This document shows positions 7,799 to 14,195 of a DNA stretch of 27,961 bases, piece after piece. Where the stretch lies: the NCBI GenBank assembly GCA_036377055.1, contig DASUZD010000147.1, positions 1 through 27,961 of the forward strand, given 5' to 3'. The translations under genes were made by a program, and so were the position numbers. The notes beneath the pieces were generated by a model. It saw nothing but the letters and a program-made list of their open reading frames with translations. It was not told the origin of the DNA and did not search any database. How positions within the stretch are numbered: position 1 is the first letter of the stretch; each line of letters begins with the position of its first letter. Source of the DNA: DASUZD01 sp036377055. GTDB lineage: Bacteria; Actinomycetota; Thermoleophilia; Gaiellales; Gaiellaceae.

Positions 7799-8094
7799 GG
7801 CCGATTGTGCCTACGCGGCCCGTGACTTCGAGCGACATCGCCGATCGCGTCGATGCGGCAGAGCGGATCGCGGAAAGTGATCGTCGCGGCACAGCCGTCA
7901 CGAAGATCGCGTCGCCGGAATGTGCCTCCCAGGCCTGTGACAGGATCGGCGCGAAGCCGCAACACCTGCGCCGCCCAGGCGCAGGTATCGTCGCCTCCGA
8001 GGGAGGCGGGAACGGCTCCCCCCACCCAGGGTGGGGGTGCGGCCGGTCCCGTTCGTTGCCGCGCAACGCCCAACCATCCGCCGCGTCCGGCCAG
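7799..8094. other. Divergent lysA/leuS intergenic region with three tandem hairpins
   Basis: This stretch of nearly 300 nt has no convincing gene. It holds three closely spaced perfect or near-perfect inverted repeats: ACCTGCGCC/GGCGCAGGT (7964-7972, 7978-7986), CGCCTCC/GGAGGCG (7992-7998, 8002-8008) and CCCCCACCC/GGGTGGGGG (8019-8027, 8029-8037). None is followed by a T-run on either strand. On the minus strand they would lie more than 160 nt upstream of lysA, and on the plus strand just upstream of the leuS promoter. I recognise no lysine riboswitch, T-box or housekeeping RNA here. An uncharacterised RNA leader or small RNA is possible. Confidence 0.5.
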
Positions 8095-8123
8095 GTGACG
8101 CCGAGCGTCGAGGTTGCTACAGT
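8095..8123 (+). promoter_or_regulatory. Putative promoter of the leuS leader
   Basis: GTGACG (8095-8100) and TACAGT (8118-8123) are separated by exactly 17 nt, a good match in form to a housekeeping sigma promoter (TTGACx/TANNNT). This is the best -35/-10 pair seen in the window. The predicted start, about 8130-8132, coincides with the ATG of the leader ORF at 8132. Confidence 0.6.
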
Positions 8124-8131
8124 TCCCGCAA

Positions 8132-8152
8132 ATGCAGGAGCTTCTTCTGTAG
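8132..8152 (+). CDS. leuS leader peptide MQELLL
   Basis: The six-codon ORF ATG CAG GAG CTT CTT CTG TAG encodes Met-Gln-Glu-Leu-Leu-Leu. Three consecutive leucine codons lie directly before the stop, ahead of the leucyl-tRNA synthetase gene. Two of them are CTT, while the surrounding genes use mostly CTC and CTG for leucine, which would make the ORF sensitive to scarce charged leucine tRNA. The ATG is 8 nt after the -10 box, so translation would be leaderless or nearly so. It is far too short to have any function except through its translation. Position, codon content and the downstream pairing segments together make a chance origin unlikely. Confidence 0.7.
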   Translation: MQELLL

Positions 8153-8194
8153 CGCAGGAGGCGAACGCGGCGCCGGCCGCGCAGCTTCCGAACG

Positions 8195-8218
8195 GCCTCT
8201 CGATCGAGAGGCTTTTTT
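8195..8218 (+). terminator. Intrinsic terminator inside the leuS leader
   Basis: GCCTCTC (8195-8201) and GAGAGGC (8206-8212) form a perfect 7-bp stem with a GATC loop, followed immediately by six T (8213-8218). It is the clearest rho-independent terminator in the window. It lies only 17 nt before the leuS ATG and downstream of the leader promoter, so it must regulate read-through into leuS; no plus-strand gene ends just before it. Confidence 0.85.
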
Positions 8219-8235
8219 GTTCCCGGAGGACGGCG

Positions 8236-10674
8236 ATGGATCGATACGACCCAGCGGCAATCGAGCCGAAATGGCAAGAGGTGTGGGCACGCGAGCGCGC
8301 GTTCTCGGTGCCGAACCCCGAGCACCCGTCCCACCGCGACGAGGGGAACACGTACGTCCTAGAGATGCTCCCGTATCCGTCCGGCGAGCTCCACATGGGG
8401 CATGTCCGGAACTACATGCTCGGCGAGGTCATCACGCACTTCCGGCGCAGGCACGGCTTCAATGTGCTGCGCCCGATGGGCTTCGACTCGTTCGGCCTGC
8501 CCGCCGAGAACGCCGCGATCCAGGAAGGCGCGCACCCGCGCGAGGCGACCGAGCGGAACATCGCCCGGATCCGCGCCCAGATGGAGCGCCTCGGCTGGGC
8601 GATCGACTGGGACCGGATGCTCGCGACCCACGAGCCCGAGTACTACCGCTGGACACAATGGCTCTTCCTCCGCTTCTTCGAGCGCGGCCTCGCCTACCGG
8701 AAGGAGGTCGCGGTCAAGTGGTGCCCGAACGACCAGACCGTGCTCGCGAACGAGCAGGTGATCGACGGCCGGTGCGAGCGGTGCGGCGCCGAGGTGGAGG
8801 CGCGAAAGCTCGAGCAGTGGCTCTTCCGGACTACGGCCTATGCGGACGTGCTGCTCGACGACATGGCGCTGCTCGAGTCATGGCCCGAGCGCGTCCTGAC
8901 GATGCAGCGGAACTGGATCGGCCGCTCGGAGGGCGCCGACCTGCTCTTCCGCATCCCCGACCTGGACGTCGACGTCGAGGTCTTCACGACCCGTCCGGAC
9001 ACGGTCTTCGGCGCGACGTTCTTCGTCCTGGCGCCCGAGCACCCGCTCATCGAGCGCCTCGTCTCGGGAACGCCGTACGAAGCGGAGGTGCTCGACTACG
9101 TCCGTCACGCCGCCGCCCGCTCCGCGGTCGAGCGCGAGACGAAGACGAAGGACGGCGTCGCGACGGGCCGCTTCGCCGTCAATCCTGCGACGGGCGCCGA
9201 CATCCCGATCTGGGTCGCCGACTACGTCCTGATGGAGTACGGCACGGGCGCGATCATGGGCGTGCCCGCGCACGACGAGCGCGACTACGAGTTCGCAAAG
9301 CGCTACGACCTGCCGATCGTGAAGGTCGTCGAGCCCGCCGAAGGCGGGTCGGACGACGAGGGTCCTTTTGTCGCGCACACGCCGAACGAGCGGTGCGTGA
9401 ACTCAGGCGAGTTCAGCGGCCTGCCGAGTCCCGAGGCGAAGCGCGCGATCGTCCAGTCGCTGGAGGGAAAACGCCTCGGCAGGCCGTCGGTCGGCTACCG
9501 CCTCCGCGACTGGCTGCTCTCGCGCCAGCGCTACTGGGGTTGCCCGATACCGATCGTGCACTGCGAGCAGTGCGGCTTCGTACCTGTCCCGGACGGCGAG
9601 TTGCCGGTGCTCCTCCCGGAGGTCGAGGACTACCTGCCGAAGGGCCGTTCGCCGCTGGCGACTGCGGAAGAGTGGGTGCGTACCACGTGCCCGTCGTGCG
9701 GAGGCGAGGGCCGGCGGGAGACGGACACGATGGACACGTTCGTCGACTCCTCGTGGTACTTCCTCCGTTACGCCGATCCTCACAACGACAACGCCCCGTT
9801 CGACCGGGCGATCGTCGACTATTGGCTCCCCGTCAACCAATACATCGGCGGCATCGAGCACGCGATCCTGCACCTGCTCTACGCGCGTTTCTTCACCAAG
9901 GTCATGCAGGAGGCGGGGCTGCTCGGCTTCCGCGAGCCGTTCGCGCGCCTCTTCACGCAGGGGATGGTTCATTACCGAGGCGCGAAGATGTCCAAGTCCC
10001 GCGGCAATGTGGTCGATCCGGACGAGTACGTCGCCCGGTACGGCGCGGACGCGGTGCGCCTCTACCTGCTCTTCCTGGGCCCGGTCGACCAGGACGCGGA
10101 GTGGCAGGACAACGGCTTCGAGGGCATGGTCCGGTTCCTCCACCGGCTGTGGCGCGTGGCGCTCGAGCAGGCCGAGCGGCCGCCGGGCGGCGACGCGCCG
10201 TCGACGGCTCTCGCGCGCAAGGCGCACGAGACGATCGCGAAGGTGACCGACGACGTCGGCCGGCGGTTCGTCCTGAACACGCCGATCGCAGCGGTGATGG
10301 AGCTTCTGAACGAGATCGCCCGCGCGCCGGACGACCCCGCGGCGCGGTTCGCGGTCGAGACCGCGGTCTCGTTGATCCAGCCGTACGCGCCGCACGTCGC
10401 CGAAGAGCTCTGGCAGCGGCTCGGGCACGAGCGCCTGTGGGTGCAGTCGTGGCCGGAGGCCGACCCTGCGTTGCTCGAGCGCGAGACCTTCGAGCTCGTG
10501 ATCCAGGTGAACGGGAAGGTGCGCGATCGAGTCGAGGTCGCTGCCGACGCGTCCGACGAGGAGCTGGTCGCGCGCGCGACGGAGTCTCCCAAGGTGCGCG
10601 CGCAGCTCGACGGCAAGGAGATACGGCAGACGATCGTCGTGCCGCGCAAGCTTGTGAATCTCGTCGTCGCCTAG
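8236..10674 (+). CDS. leuS: Leucyl-tRNA synthetase LeuS
   Basis: This is an 812-residue class I aminoacyl-tRNA synthetase that charges tRNA-Leu. The HIGH-type signature is HMGH at residues 53-56 within LPYPSGELHMGHVRNY, and KMSKS is at 584-588 followed by RGNVV. RPMGFDSFGLPAENAAI and the editing-domain stretch TTRPDTVFGATFFVLAPEHP are characteristic of bacterial LeuRS. The cysteine pairs CPNDQ/CERC and CPSC fit the zinc-binding insertions of the family. The ATG at 8236 is preceded by GGAGG (8225-8229) with a 6-nt spacer and gives the usual N-terminus (MDRYDPAAIEPKWQEVW), although the frame stays open far upstream. Expression is probably controlled by the leader attenuator. Confidence 0.97.
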   Translation: MDRYDPAAIEPKWQEVWARERAFSVPNPEHPSHRDEGNTYVLEMLPYPSGELHMGHVRNYMLGEVITHFRRRHGFNVLRPMGFDSFGLPAENAAIQEGAHPREATERNIARIRAQMERLGWAIDWDRMLATHEPEYYRWTQWLFLRFFERGLAYRKEVAVKWCPNDQTVLANEQVIDGRCERCGAEVEARKLEQWLFRTTAYADVLLDDMALLESWPERVLTMQRNWIGRSEGADLLFRIPDLDVDVEVFTTRPDTVFGATFFVLAPEHPLIERLVSGTPYEAEVLDYVRHAAARSAVERETKTKDGVATGRFAVNPATGADIPIWVADYVLMEYGTGAIMGVPAHDERDYEFAKRYDLPIVKVVEPAEGGSDDEGPFVAHTPNERCVNSGEFSGLPSPEAKRAIVQSLEGKRLGRPSVGYRLRDWLLSRQRYWGCPIPIVHCEQCGFVPVPDGELPVLLPEVEDYLPKGRSPLATAEEWVRTTCPSCGGEGRRETDTMDTFVDSSWYFLRYADPHNDNAPFDRAIVDYWLPVNQYIGGIEHAILHLLYARFFTKVMQEAGLLGFREPFARLFTQGMVHYRGAKMSKSRGNVVDPDEYVARYGADAVRLYLLFLGPVDQDAEWQDNGFEGMVRFLHRLWRVALEQAERPPGGDAPSTALARKAHETIAKVTDDVGRRFVLNTPIAAVMELLNEIARAPDDPAARFAVETAVSLIQPYAPHVAEELWQRLGHERLWVQSWPEADPALLERETFELVIQVNGKVRDRVEVAADASDEELVARATESPKVRAQLDGKEIRQTIVVPRKLVNLVVA

Positions 10675-10681
10675 ACGCCGA

Positions 10682-10704
10682 TCCCGCGGCGCTGCGGGAC
10701 TTTT
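10682..10704 (+). terminator. Probable intrinsic terminator after leuS
   Basis: TCCCGC (10682-10687) and GCGGGA (10694-10699) form a 6-bp stem, followed by C and four T (10701-10704), starting 8 nt after the leuS stop. The short T-run makes it moderately convincing. It would separate leuS from the comEA-comEC-holA genes. Confidence 0.55.
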
Positions 10705-10767
10705 CGTCACAGACTCGGCACGCTCGCGGCACACACGCGTTACGGGTTCGTCTTCAGAATCGGCAAC

Positions 10768-11340
10768 GTGCCCGAGCTCCCCTTCTCACGGCGGCGCGCC
10801 CTCGTCGGCGCGGCCGCGCTGATCGTCGTCCTCTTCGTCGGAGGCCGGCTCTTCGTCCACGCTGGCACGGCCGTGCCGGCGCAACCGCTCGCGCCGCCGC
10901 TGACCACGACTTCGGCCGCGCCGGCGGAGGTCGTGGTCGACGTGACCGGCGCCGTTCGAAGGCCCGGCCTGTACCGGCTCGCGCAGGGCGCACGCGTCGC
11001 CGACGCGGTGCGGCGCGCCGGCGGCGCGACCCGGCGCGCAGACCTCTCGCTCGTCAATCTCGCCCAGCTGGTCGCGGACGGCGAGCAGGTCGTCGTGCCG
11101 CGGCGCGGGGCGCCCGCCCCGGCGGCCGGCGGCACGGCCGCCTCGACAGGTCCGATCCACCTGAACAGCGCGACCGTCGAGCAGCTCGACACGCTTCCCG
11201 GAGTCGGTCCCGTGACCGCGCAGAAGATCGTCGACTACCGCGCGAAACACGGAGCCTTTTCGTCGGTCGACGAGCTCGATGCGATTCCGGGCATCGGTCC
11301 CGCGCGGCTCGACCAGCTTCGCGGCCTGGTGGCGCCGTGA
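10768..11340 (+). CDS. comEA: ComEA-like DNA-binding competence protein
   Basis: This is a 190-residue membrane-anchored protein of the ComEA family, which binds double-stranded DNA at the cell surface during natural transformation. A single hydrophobic helix at about residues 11-29 follows a short basic N-terminus, giving an outside C-terminus. Residues about 55-110 (VVVDVTGAVRRPGLYRLAQGARVADAV) form an SLBB/Grxb-like domain. Residues about 127-190 hold the helix-hairpin-helix pair with HLNSATVEQLDTLPGVGPVTAQKIVDYR and IPGIGPARLDQL. GTG at 10768 gives the expected basic-then-hydrophobic start; a CAGAAT 7 nt upstream could be a degenerate -10 box. Its stop overlaps the comEC start as GTGA, indicating coupled expression. 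Confidence 0.9.
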   Translation: MPELPFSRRRALVGAAALIVVLFVGGRLFVHAGTAVPAQPLAPPLTTTSAAPAEVVVDVTGAVRRPGLYRLAQGARVADAVRRAGGATRRADLSLVNLAQLVADGEQVVVPRRGAPAPAAGGTAASTGPIHLNSATVEQLDTLPGVGPVTAQKIVDYRAKHGAFSSVDELDAIPGIGPARLDQLRGLVAP

Positions 11341-12788
11341 CCGCCGACCTCCTCCTCCGGCGGTATCCGCACTGTCTCGCCGGCGCCGCCTGCGTTGGGC
11401 TCGCCGCGGCCGACCTCGCCCGCTGTGCGGCTCCGACCGTTGCTGCGCTCGCGGCCGCCCTGGCGATCCTCGCCGCCGCCGAGGTCGGCGCGATGCGACT
11501 GGTGCTCGCAGGCTGCGCGCTCGCGCTCGCAGGCTGGTGGTGGGGTAGCGCGCGCCTCGATGCGCTCGACGCCAGCACGCTCCGCGGCGAGGTGGGCCGG
11601 GCCGAAACCGGTGAGGTGGTGGTGACTGGGCCGCCCCGGCGGGGCCGCTTTGAGCTTCGACTCCCGGCGCAGGTCCGGCGCTTCGGTCGCCTGCGGCCGA
11701 ACGAGCAAGTCCTGCTCGAGCTTCCGCTGGGCCGCTCGCCCCCGCAGGGCGCCGTCCTGCGCGTCCTGGGTCAAATCGAGCTTCCGCGGGGGCCGTCGAA
11801 CGGCTTCGACGAGACGACCTGGCTGCGCCGCCACGGCGTGCACGTCGTCCTGCACGGTGATCGCTGGAGCCAGATCGGCCGTCGCGGCGGCTTCGGCGGC
11901 GTTGCGGACCGGCTTCGGGCGTGGCTCGGCCGCTCCGTGGCGACCGGCCTCCGCGGCGAGCGCCGAGCGCTGCTCGAAGGGGTGGTCCTCGGCGACGACC
12001 AGCGGCTCTCCGCCGACCTCCGGCGCGACTTCAGGGCGTCCGGCCTCTATCACCTCCTCGCCGTATCGGGGCAGAACGTCGCCCTCGTCGCAGGCGGCGT
12101 GCTCCTGCTGGGCTGGCTCGTCGGGATTCCCCGCGCGGCGGGAGAGCTCGGCGCGCTCGCGGCGATGGCCGGCTACGTGGTCGCCGTCGGCGCTCAGCCC
12201 TCGGTGGTCCGTGCCGGAATCGCGGGCGCCCTTGGCTCGCTCGCGTGGCTCTCGGCGCGCCAGCGCGACCGCTGGCAGTTCCTGCTGCTCGGCGCCCTCG
12301 CGCTGCTCGCGTGGAACCCGTACGCGCTCCTCGACGCGGGCTTCCAGCTGTCGTTCGCAGCCGTCGCAGCGATCTTCACCGTCGCGCCGCGGCTGCGCCG
12401 GGTTCTGGACGGCTATCCGATTCCGGCCAAGGTCGCCGACGCCGTCGCCGTCTCGACCGCCTGCGGCGGCGCGACCGCGCCCATCGCCTGGTTCCAGTTC
12501 CATGCGGTTCCGCTGCTCACCGTCCCGGCGAACGCCGCCGCGGAAATCGCCGTCGTCCCGCTGCTCGGATTCGCGCTCGCGGCCGCCGCCGTGGCGCCGT
12601 TCTCGACCGGTGCCGCGGCCGCGCTGGCCTGGCTCGCGGGGGGGTGCGCCGCGTACCTGGCCGCGTGCGCACGGTTCTTCGGCGGCCTCCCGTTCGCCCA
12701 GGTCAGGTCGGGCCAAGCGGCAGCGGCGCTCGCCACGCTCGCGGTCGCCGCCGCTGCCTATGCTTGGCGGCGATGGCGTCCGAGCTGA
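11337..12788 (+). CDS. comEC: ComEC/Rec2-type DNA channel protein lacking the C-terminal nuclease-like domain
   Basis: This is a 483-residue polytopic membrane protein. The N-terminal third contains hydrophobic helices and the soluble DUF4131-like part (PRRGRFELRLPAQVRRFGRL). The core has the Competence-domain signature GLYHLLAVSGQNVALVAGGVLLL and the conserved LDAGFQLSFAAVAAIF. It would form the inner-membrane pore for single-stranded DNA import. Most ComEC proteins are about 700-800 residues and end in a metallo-beta-lactamase-like domain with HxHxDH; here the protein stops after the last helices (AYAWRRWRPS) and no such domain follows. GTG at 11337 overlaps the comEA stop by 4 nt (GTGA). 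The frame is open for thousands of bases upstream, but only this start gives ComEC sequence. It overlaps holA by 16 nt. Confidence 0.88.
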   Translation: MTADLLLRRYPHCLAGAACVGLAAADLARCAAPTVAALAAALAILAAAEVGAMRLVLAGCALALAGWWWGSARLDALDASTLRGEVGRAETGEVVVTGPPRRGRFELRLPAQVRRFGRLRPNEQVLLELPLGRSPPQGAVLRVLGQIELPRGPSNGFDETTWLRRHGVHVVLHGDRWSQIGRRGGFGGVADRLRAWLGRSVATGLRGERRALLEGVVLGDDQRLSADLRRDFRASGLYHLLAVSGQNVALVAGGVLLLGWLVGIPRAAGELGALAAMAGYVVAVGAQPSVVRAGIAGALGSLAWLSARQRDRWQFLLLGALALLAWNPYALLDAGFQLSFAAVAAIFTVAPRLRRVLDGYPIPAKVADAVAVSTACGGATAPIAWFQFHAVPLLTVPANAAAEIAVVPLLGFALAAAAVAPFSTGAAAALAWLAGGCAAYLAACARFFGGLPFAQVRSGQAAAALATLAVAAAAYAWRRWRPS

Positions 12789-13750
12789 GGCCGGTCTACC
12801 TGATCACCGGCAGCGACCGCCCGAAGGTGGCGCGGGCGGTGCGCCGGCTGCGAGACCGCGTCGGCGTCGACGCCGCGGAGCTGCTCTCGGCGACCGACGC
12901 GCCCGGCGACGCGGCCGTCGCTGCCTGCAACTCGCTCGGCCTCTTCACGGACGAGGCGCGGCTCGTCGTCGTCGAGGAGGTGGAGCGCTGGCGCGCCGCG
13001 GACGCGAAGGCCGTCGCCGAGTACCTCCAGAGCCCCGCTCCGGCGACGGTGCTCGCGCTCGTCGGCGAGGGCGTCAAGGCCGACTCGGCGCTGGCGAAGG
13101 CGTGCAAGAAGGCGGGCGAGGTCCTTGTTTACGACGCGCCGCGCAAGCGCGACCTGCCCGCGTGGGTGGCGGCCGAGCTGCAACGGCGCGGGGCCTCGGC
13201 CGAGCCCGAAGCCTGCCGCGCGATCGCGGAGCTGGTCGGCGAGGATCTGGAGGCGCTCGCGACCGAGATCGACAAGCTCGCCACGTGGGCCCACGGTGAG
13301 GAGATCGGCGTCGCCGACGTCGAGCGGCTCGTCGTCCCGCGCGCGGAGACCACGATCTTCTCGCTCACGGACGCATGGGGACGCCGCGACGTGCGTGCGG
13401 TCCTGGAGGCGGCCGAGTCGCTGCTCGAGCGGTCGCCGCGCGAGCTGACGCGGGTCGTCGGGGCCCTCGCGAGCCATGTCGCGAAGGTGCGCGCCTGTCA
13501 GGCGCTCGCGGCCGAGGCCGTCCGGCCCCGCGACGCCGCCAGCCGATTGAAGATGCACCCGTTCGCCGCCGAGAAGGCATTCGCCCAGGCGGCGAACTTC
13601 AGCGTCGACGAGCTAGGGCACGCCGTCGTTCGGCTCGCCGCCCTCGACCTCGCGGTCAAGGGCGGGAGTCGCCTCTCGCCCGACCTGGAGCTGGCACGCG
13701 CGCTCGTCGACGTGACGAGGCCGCGCGAGGCGGCCACAACGTCGAGTTAG
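12773..13750 (+). CDS. holA: DNA polymerase III delta subunit HolA
   Basis: This is a 325-residue protein of the HolA/DnaX-related clamp-loader family, the wrench that opens the sliding clamp at replication forks. The N-terminus RPVYLITGSDRPKVARAV matches the usual xxxYLlxGdexxl start, with no functional Walker A, as expected for delta. The middle contains LPAWVAAELQRRG and LVGEDLEALATEIDKLATW, the conserved domain II signature (G.dL..l..EleKL). The C-terminus has FSLTDAWGRRD, SRLKMHPFAAEKAFAQA and DLAVKGGSR, all typical. ATG at 12773 lies 16 nt inside the end of comEC, suggesting coupling. The comEA-comEC-holA order is common in Gram-positive bacteria. Confidence 0.92.
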   Translation: MASELRPVYLITGSDRPKVARAVRRLRDRVGVDAAELLSATDAPGDAAVAACNSLGLFTDEARLVVVEEVERWRAADAKAVAEYLQSPAPATVLALVGEGVKADSALAKACKKAGEVLVYDAPRKRDLPAWVAAELQRRGASAEPEACRAIAELVGEDLEALATEIDKLATWAHGEEIGVADVERLVVPRAETTIFSLTDAWGRRDVRAVLEAAESLLERSPRELTRVVGALASHVAKVRACQALAAEAVRPRDAASRLKMHPFAAEKAFAQAANFSVDELGHAVVRLAALDLAVKGGSRLSPDLELARALVDVTRPREAATTSS

Positions 13751-13793
13751 AAAATCGAATCGAAATGAGGTCGATCGTTTCGACCGGTCGTTT
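13745..13793 (-). terminator. Possible terminator between holA and rpsT
   Basis: GGTCGA (13769-13774) and TCGACC (13780-13785) form a 6-bp stem. Read on the minus strand it is followed by a T-rich tract (TCATTTCGATTCGATTTT, 13768 down to 13751), which would suit rpsT transcription coming from the right. On the plus strand only TCGTTTC follows. A second inverted repeat, CGGGC-TGA-GCCCG (13805-13817), and a strong one at about 13834-13853 (GGCGCC arms) lie between it and the rpsT stop. The patch is less GC-rich than its surroundings. Confidence 0.4.
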
Positions 13794-13853
13794 CAGACGG
13801 ACGAACGGGCTGAGCCCGCACGTCCTGATGGTCGGCGCCGCCGAGTCGGCGCC

Positions 13854-14120
13854 TTAGCGGGATCCGCCGGAGACGAGCCGCGCCGCCTGGGACTTCCGCC
13901 GCGCGGCCGTGTTCCTGTGCAGCGCGCCCTTGGAAGCAGCCTTGTCGATCGAGCGGACGAGCGCCCTGTGCTCGTCGGCGATCGTCGCCTCGTCGCCGTC
14001 CTCGACCGCGGTGCGCAACCGCCTCGTGAGCGTCTTCACCGTCGAGCGGTAGCGGAGGTTCTCGAGCCGCTCGCGGGCCGCGATCCGGACGCGCTTCTTC
14101 TGCTGGCGAATGTTCGGCAT
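13854..14120 (-). CDS. rpsT: Small ribosomal subunit protein bS20
   Basis: This is an 88-residue, highly basic protein. The N-terminus MPNIRQQKKRVRIAARERLENLRYRS matches bS20, which usually starts MPxxKSAxKRxRxxxkxrxxNrxxks. The middle (LRTAVEDGDEATIADEHRALVRSIDKAASKGALHRNTAARRKSQAARLV) contains the conserved S20 pattern IDkAaxKGxxHkNxAaRkKSrl. It binds 16S rRNA early in 30S assembly. The gene lies alone on the minus strand between holA and murJ, the usual place for rpsT in Gram-positive genomes. A -10-like TACGAT and a 5' hairpin precede it. Confidence 0.95.
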   Translation of the reverse strand: MPNIRQQKKRVRIAARERLENLRYRSTVKTLTRRLRTAVEDGDEATIADEHRALVRSIDKAASKGALHRNTAARRKSQAARLVSGGSR

Positions 14121-14131
14121 AGCGTGAAAAC

Positions 14132-14158
14132 GCCCGCTCCGCGGGCCGGACGATCGTA
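14132..14158 (-). promoter_or_regulatory. rpsT promoter -10 and 5' leader hairpin
   Basis: On the minus strand TACGAT (14158-14153) is a good -10 hexamer. Its predicted start, near 14146, coincides with a perfect hairpin GCCCGC-GGA-GCGGGC (14146-14132). G and TTTT (14130-14127) follow, and then the rpsT ATG only 6 nt further on. The element could stabilise the 5' end, act as an early terminator or serve autoregulation by S20. No clear -35 box or Shine-Dalgarno was seen. Confidence 0.4.
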
Positions 14159-14181
14159 GCAGAGCCCGCGGGACCGGCTCC

Positions 14182-14187
14182 TATACT
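14182..14187 (+). promoter_or_regulatory. -10 box of murJ (leaderless geometry)
   Basis: TATACT is a near-consensus -10 hexamer in an otherwise GC-rich stretch. The murJ GTG starts exactly 8 nt after it, so the mRNA would begin at the start codon. No Shine-Dalgarno precedes the GTG and no good -35 box is visible. Confidence 0.55.
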
Positions 14188-14195
14188 CGCCTCCA

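Larger units (their letters stand above)
8130..8235 (+). promoter_or_regulatory. Leucine-responsive transcription attenuator of leuS
   Basis: The leader RNA contains four mutually exclusive segments. Segment 1 (8143-8149, the leucine codons) can pair with segment 2 (8155-8161, CAGGAGG) through seven pairs, two of them G-U. Segment 2 (8157-8162, GGAGGC) can instead pair with segment 3 (8195-8200, GCCTCT). Segment 3 (8195-8201) forms the terminator with segment 4 (8206-8212). A ribosome stalled on the leucine codons would hide segment 1, allow 2:3 and so prevent 3:4. A ribosome reaching the TAG at 8150-8152 would cover segment 2 and let the terminator form. A separate hairpin CGCGGC-GCCG-GCCGCG (8166-8181) would sit inside the 2:3 loop without conflict. 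The mechanism is inferred by analogy with classical amino-acid attenuators; the pairings are read directly from the sequence. Confidence 0.65.

Noticed and set aside
8019..8045. T-box riboswitch for leuS (AGGGTGG at 8028-8034 resembles the T-box core)
   Set aside because: The following bases do not continue as ACCGCG, no antiterminator/terminator pair adjoins it, and it lies upstream of the likely leuS promoter.
7799..8094. Lysine riboswitch upstream of lysA
   Set aside because: I could not find the conserved junction motifs in the minus-strand sequence. Hairpins alone are not enough; a covariance-model search would decide.
7807..8235. N-terminal extension of LeuS to an upstream start
   Set aside because: The extension has no LeuRS similarity, crosses a promoter and an intrinsic terminator, and the ATG at 8236 has a strong GGAGG site and the family N-terminus.
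13751..13853. Short ORF between holA and rpsT
   Set aside because: No start with a ribosome site or similarity; the stretch is better explained by inverted repeats acting as transcript ends.
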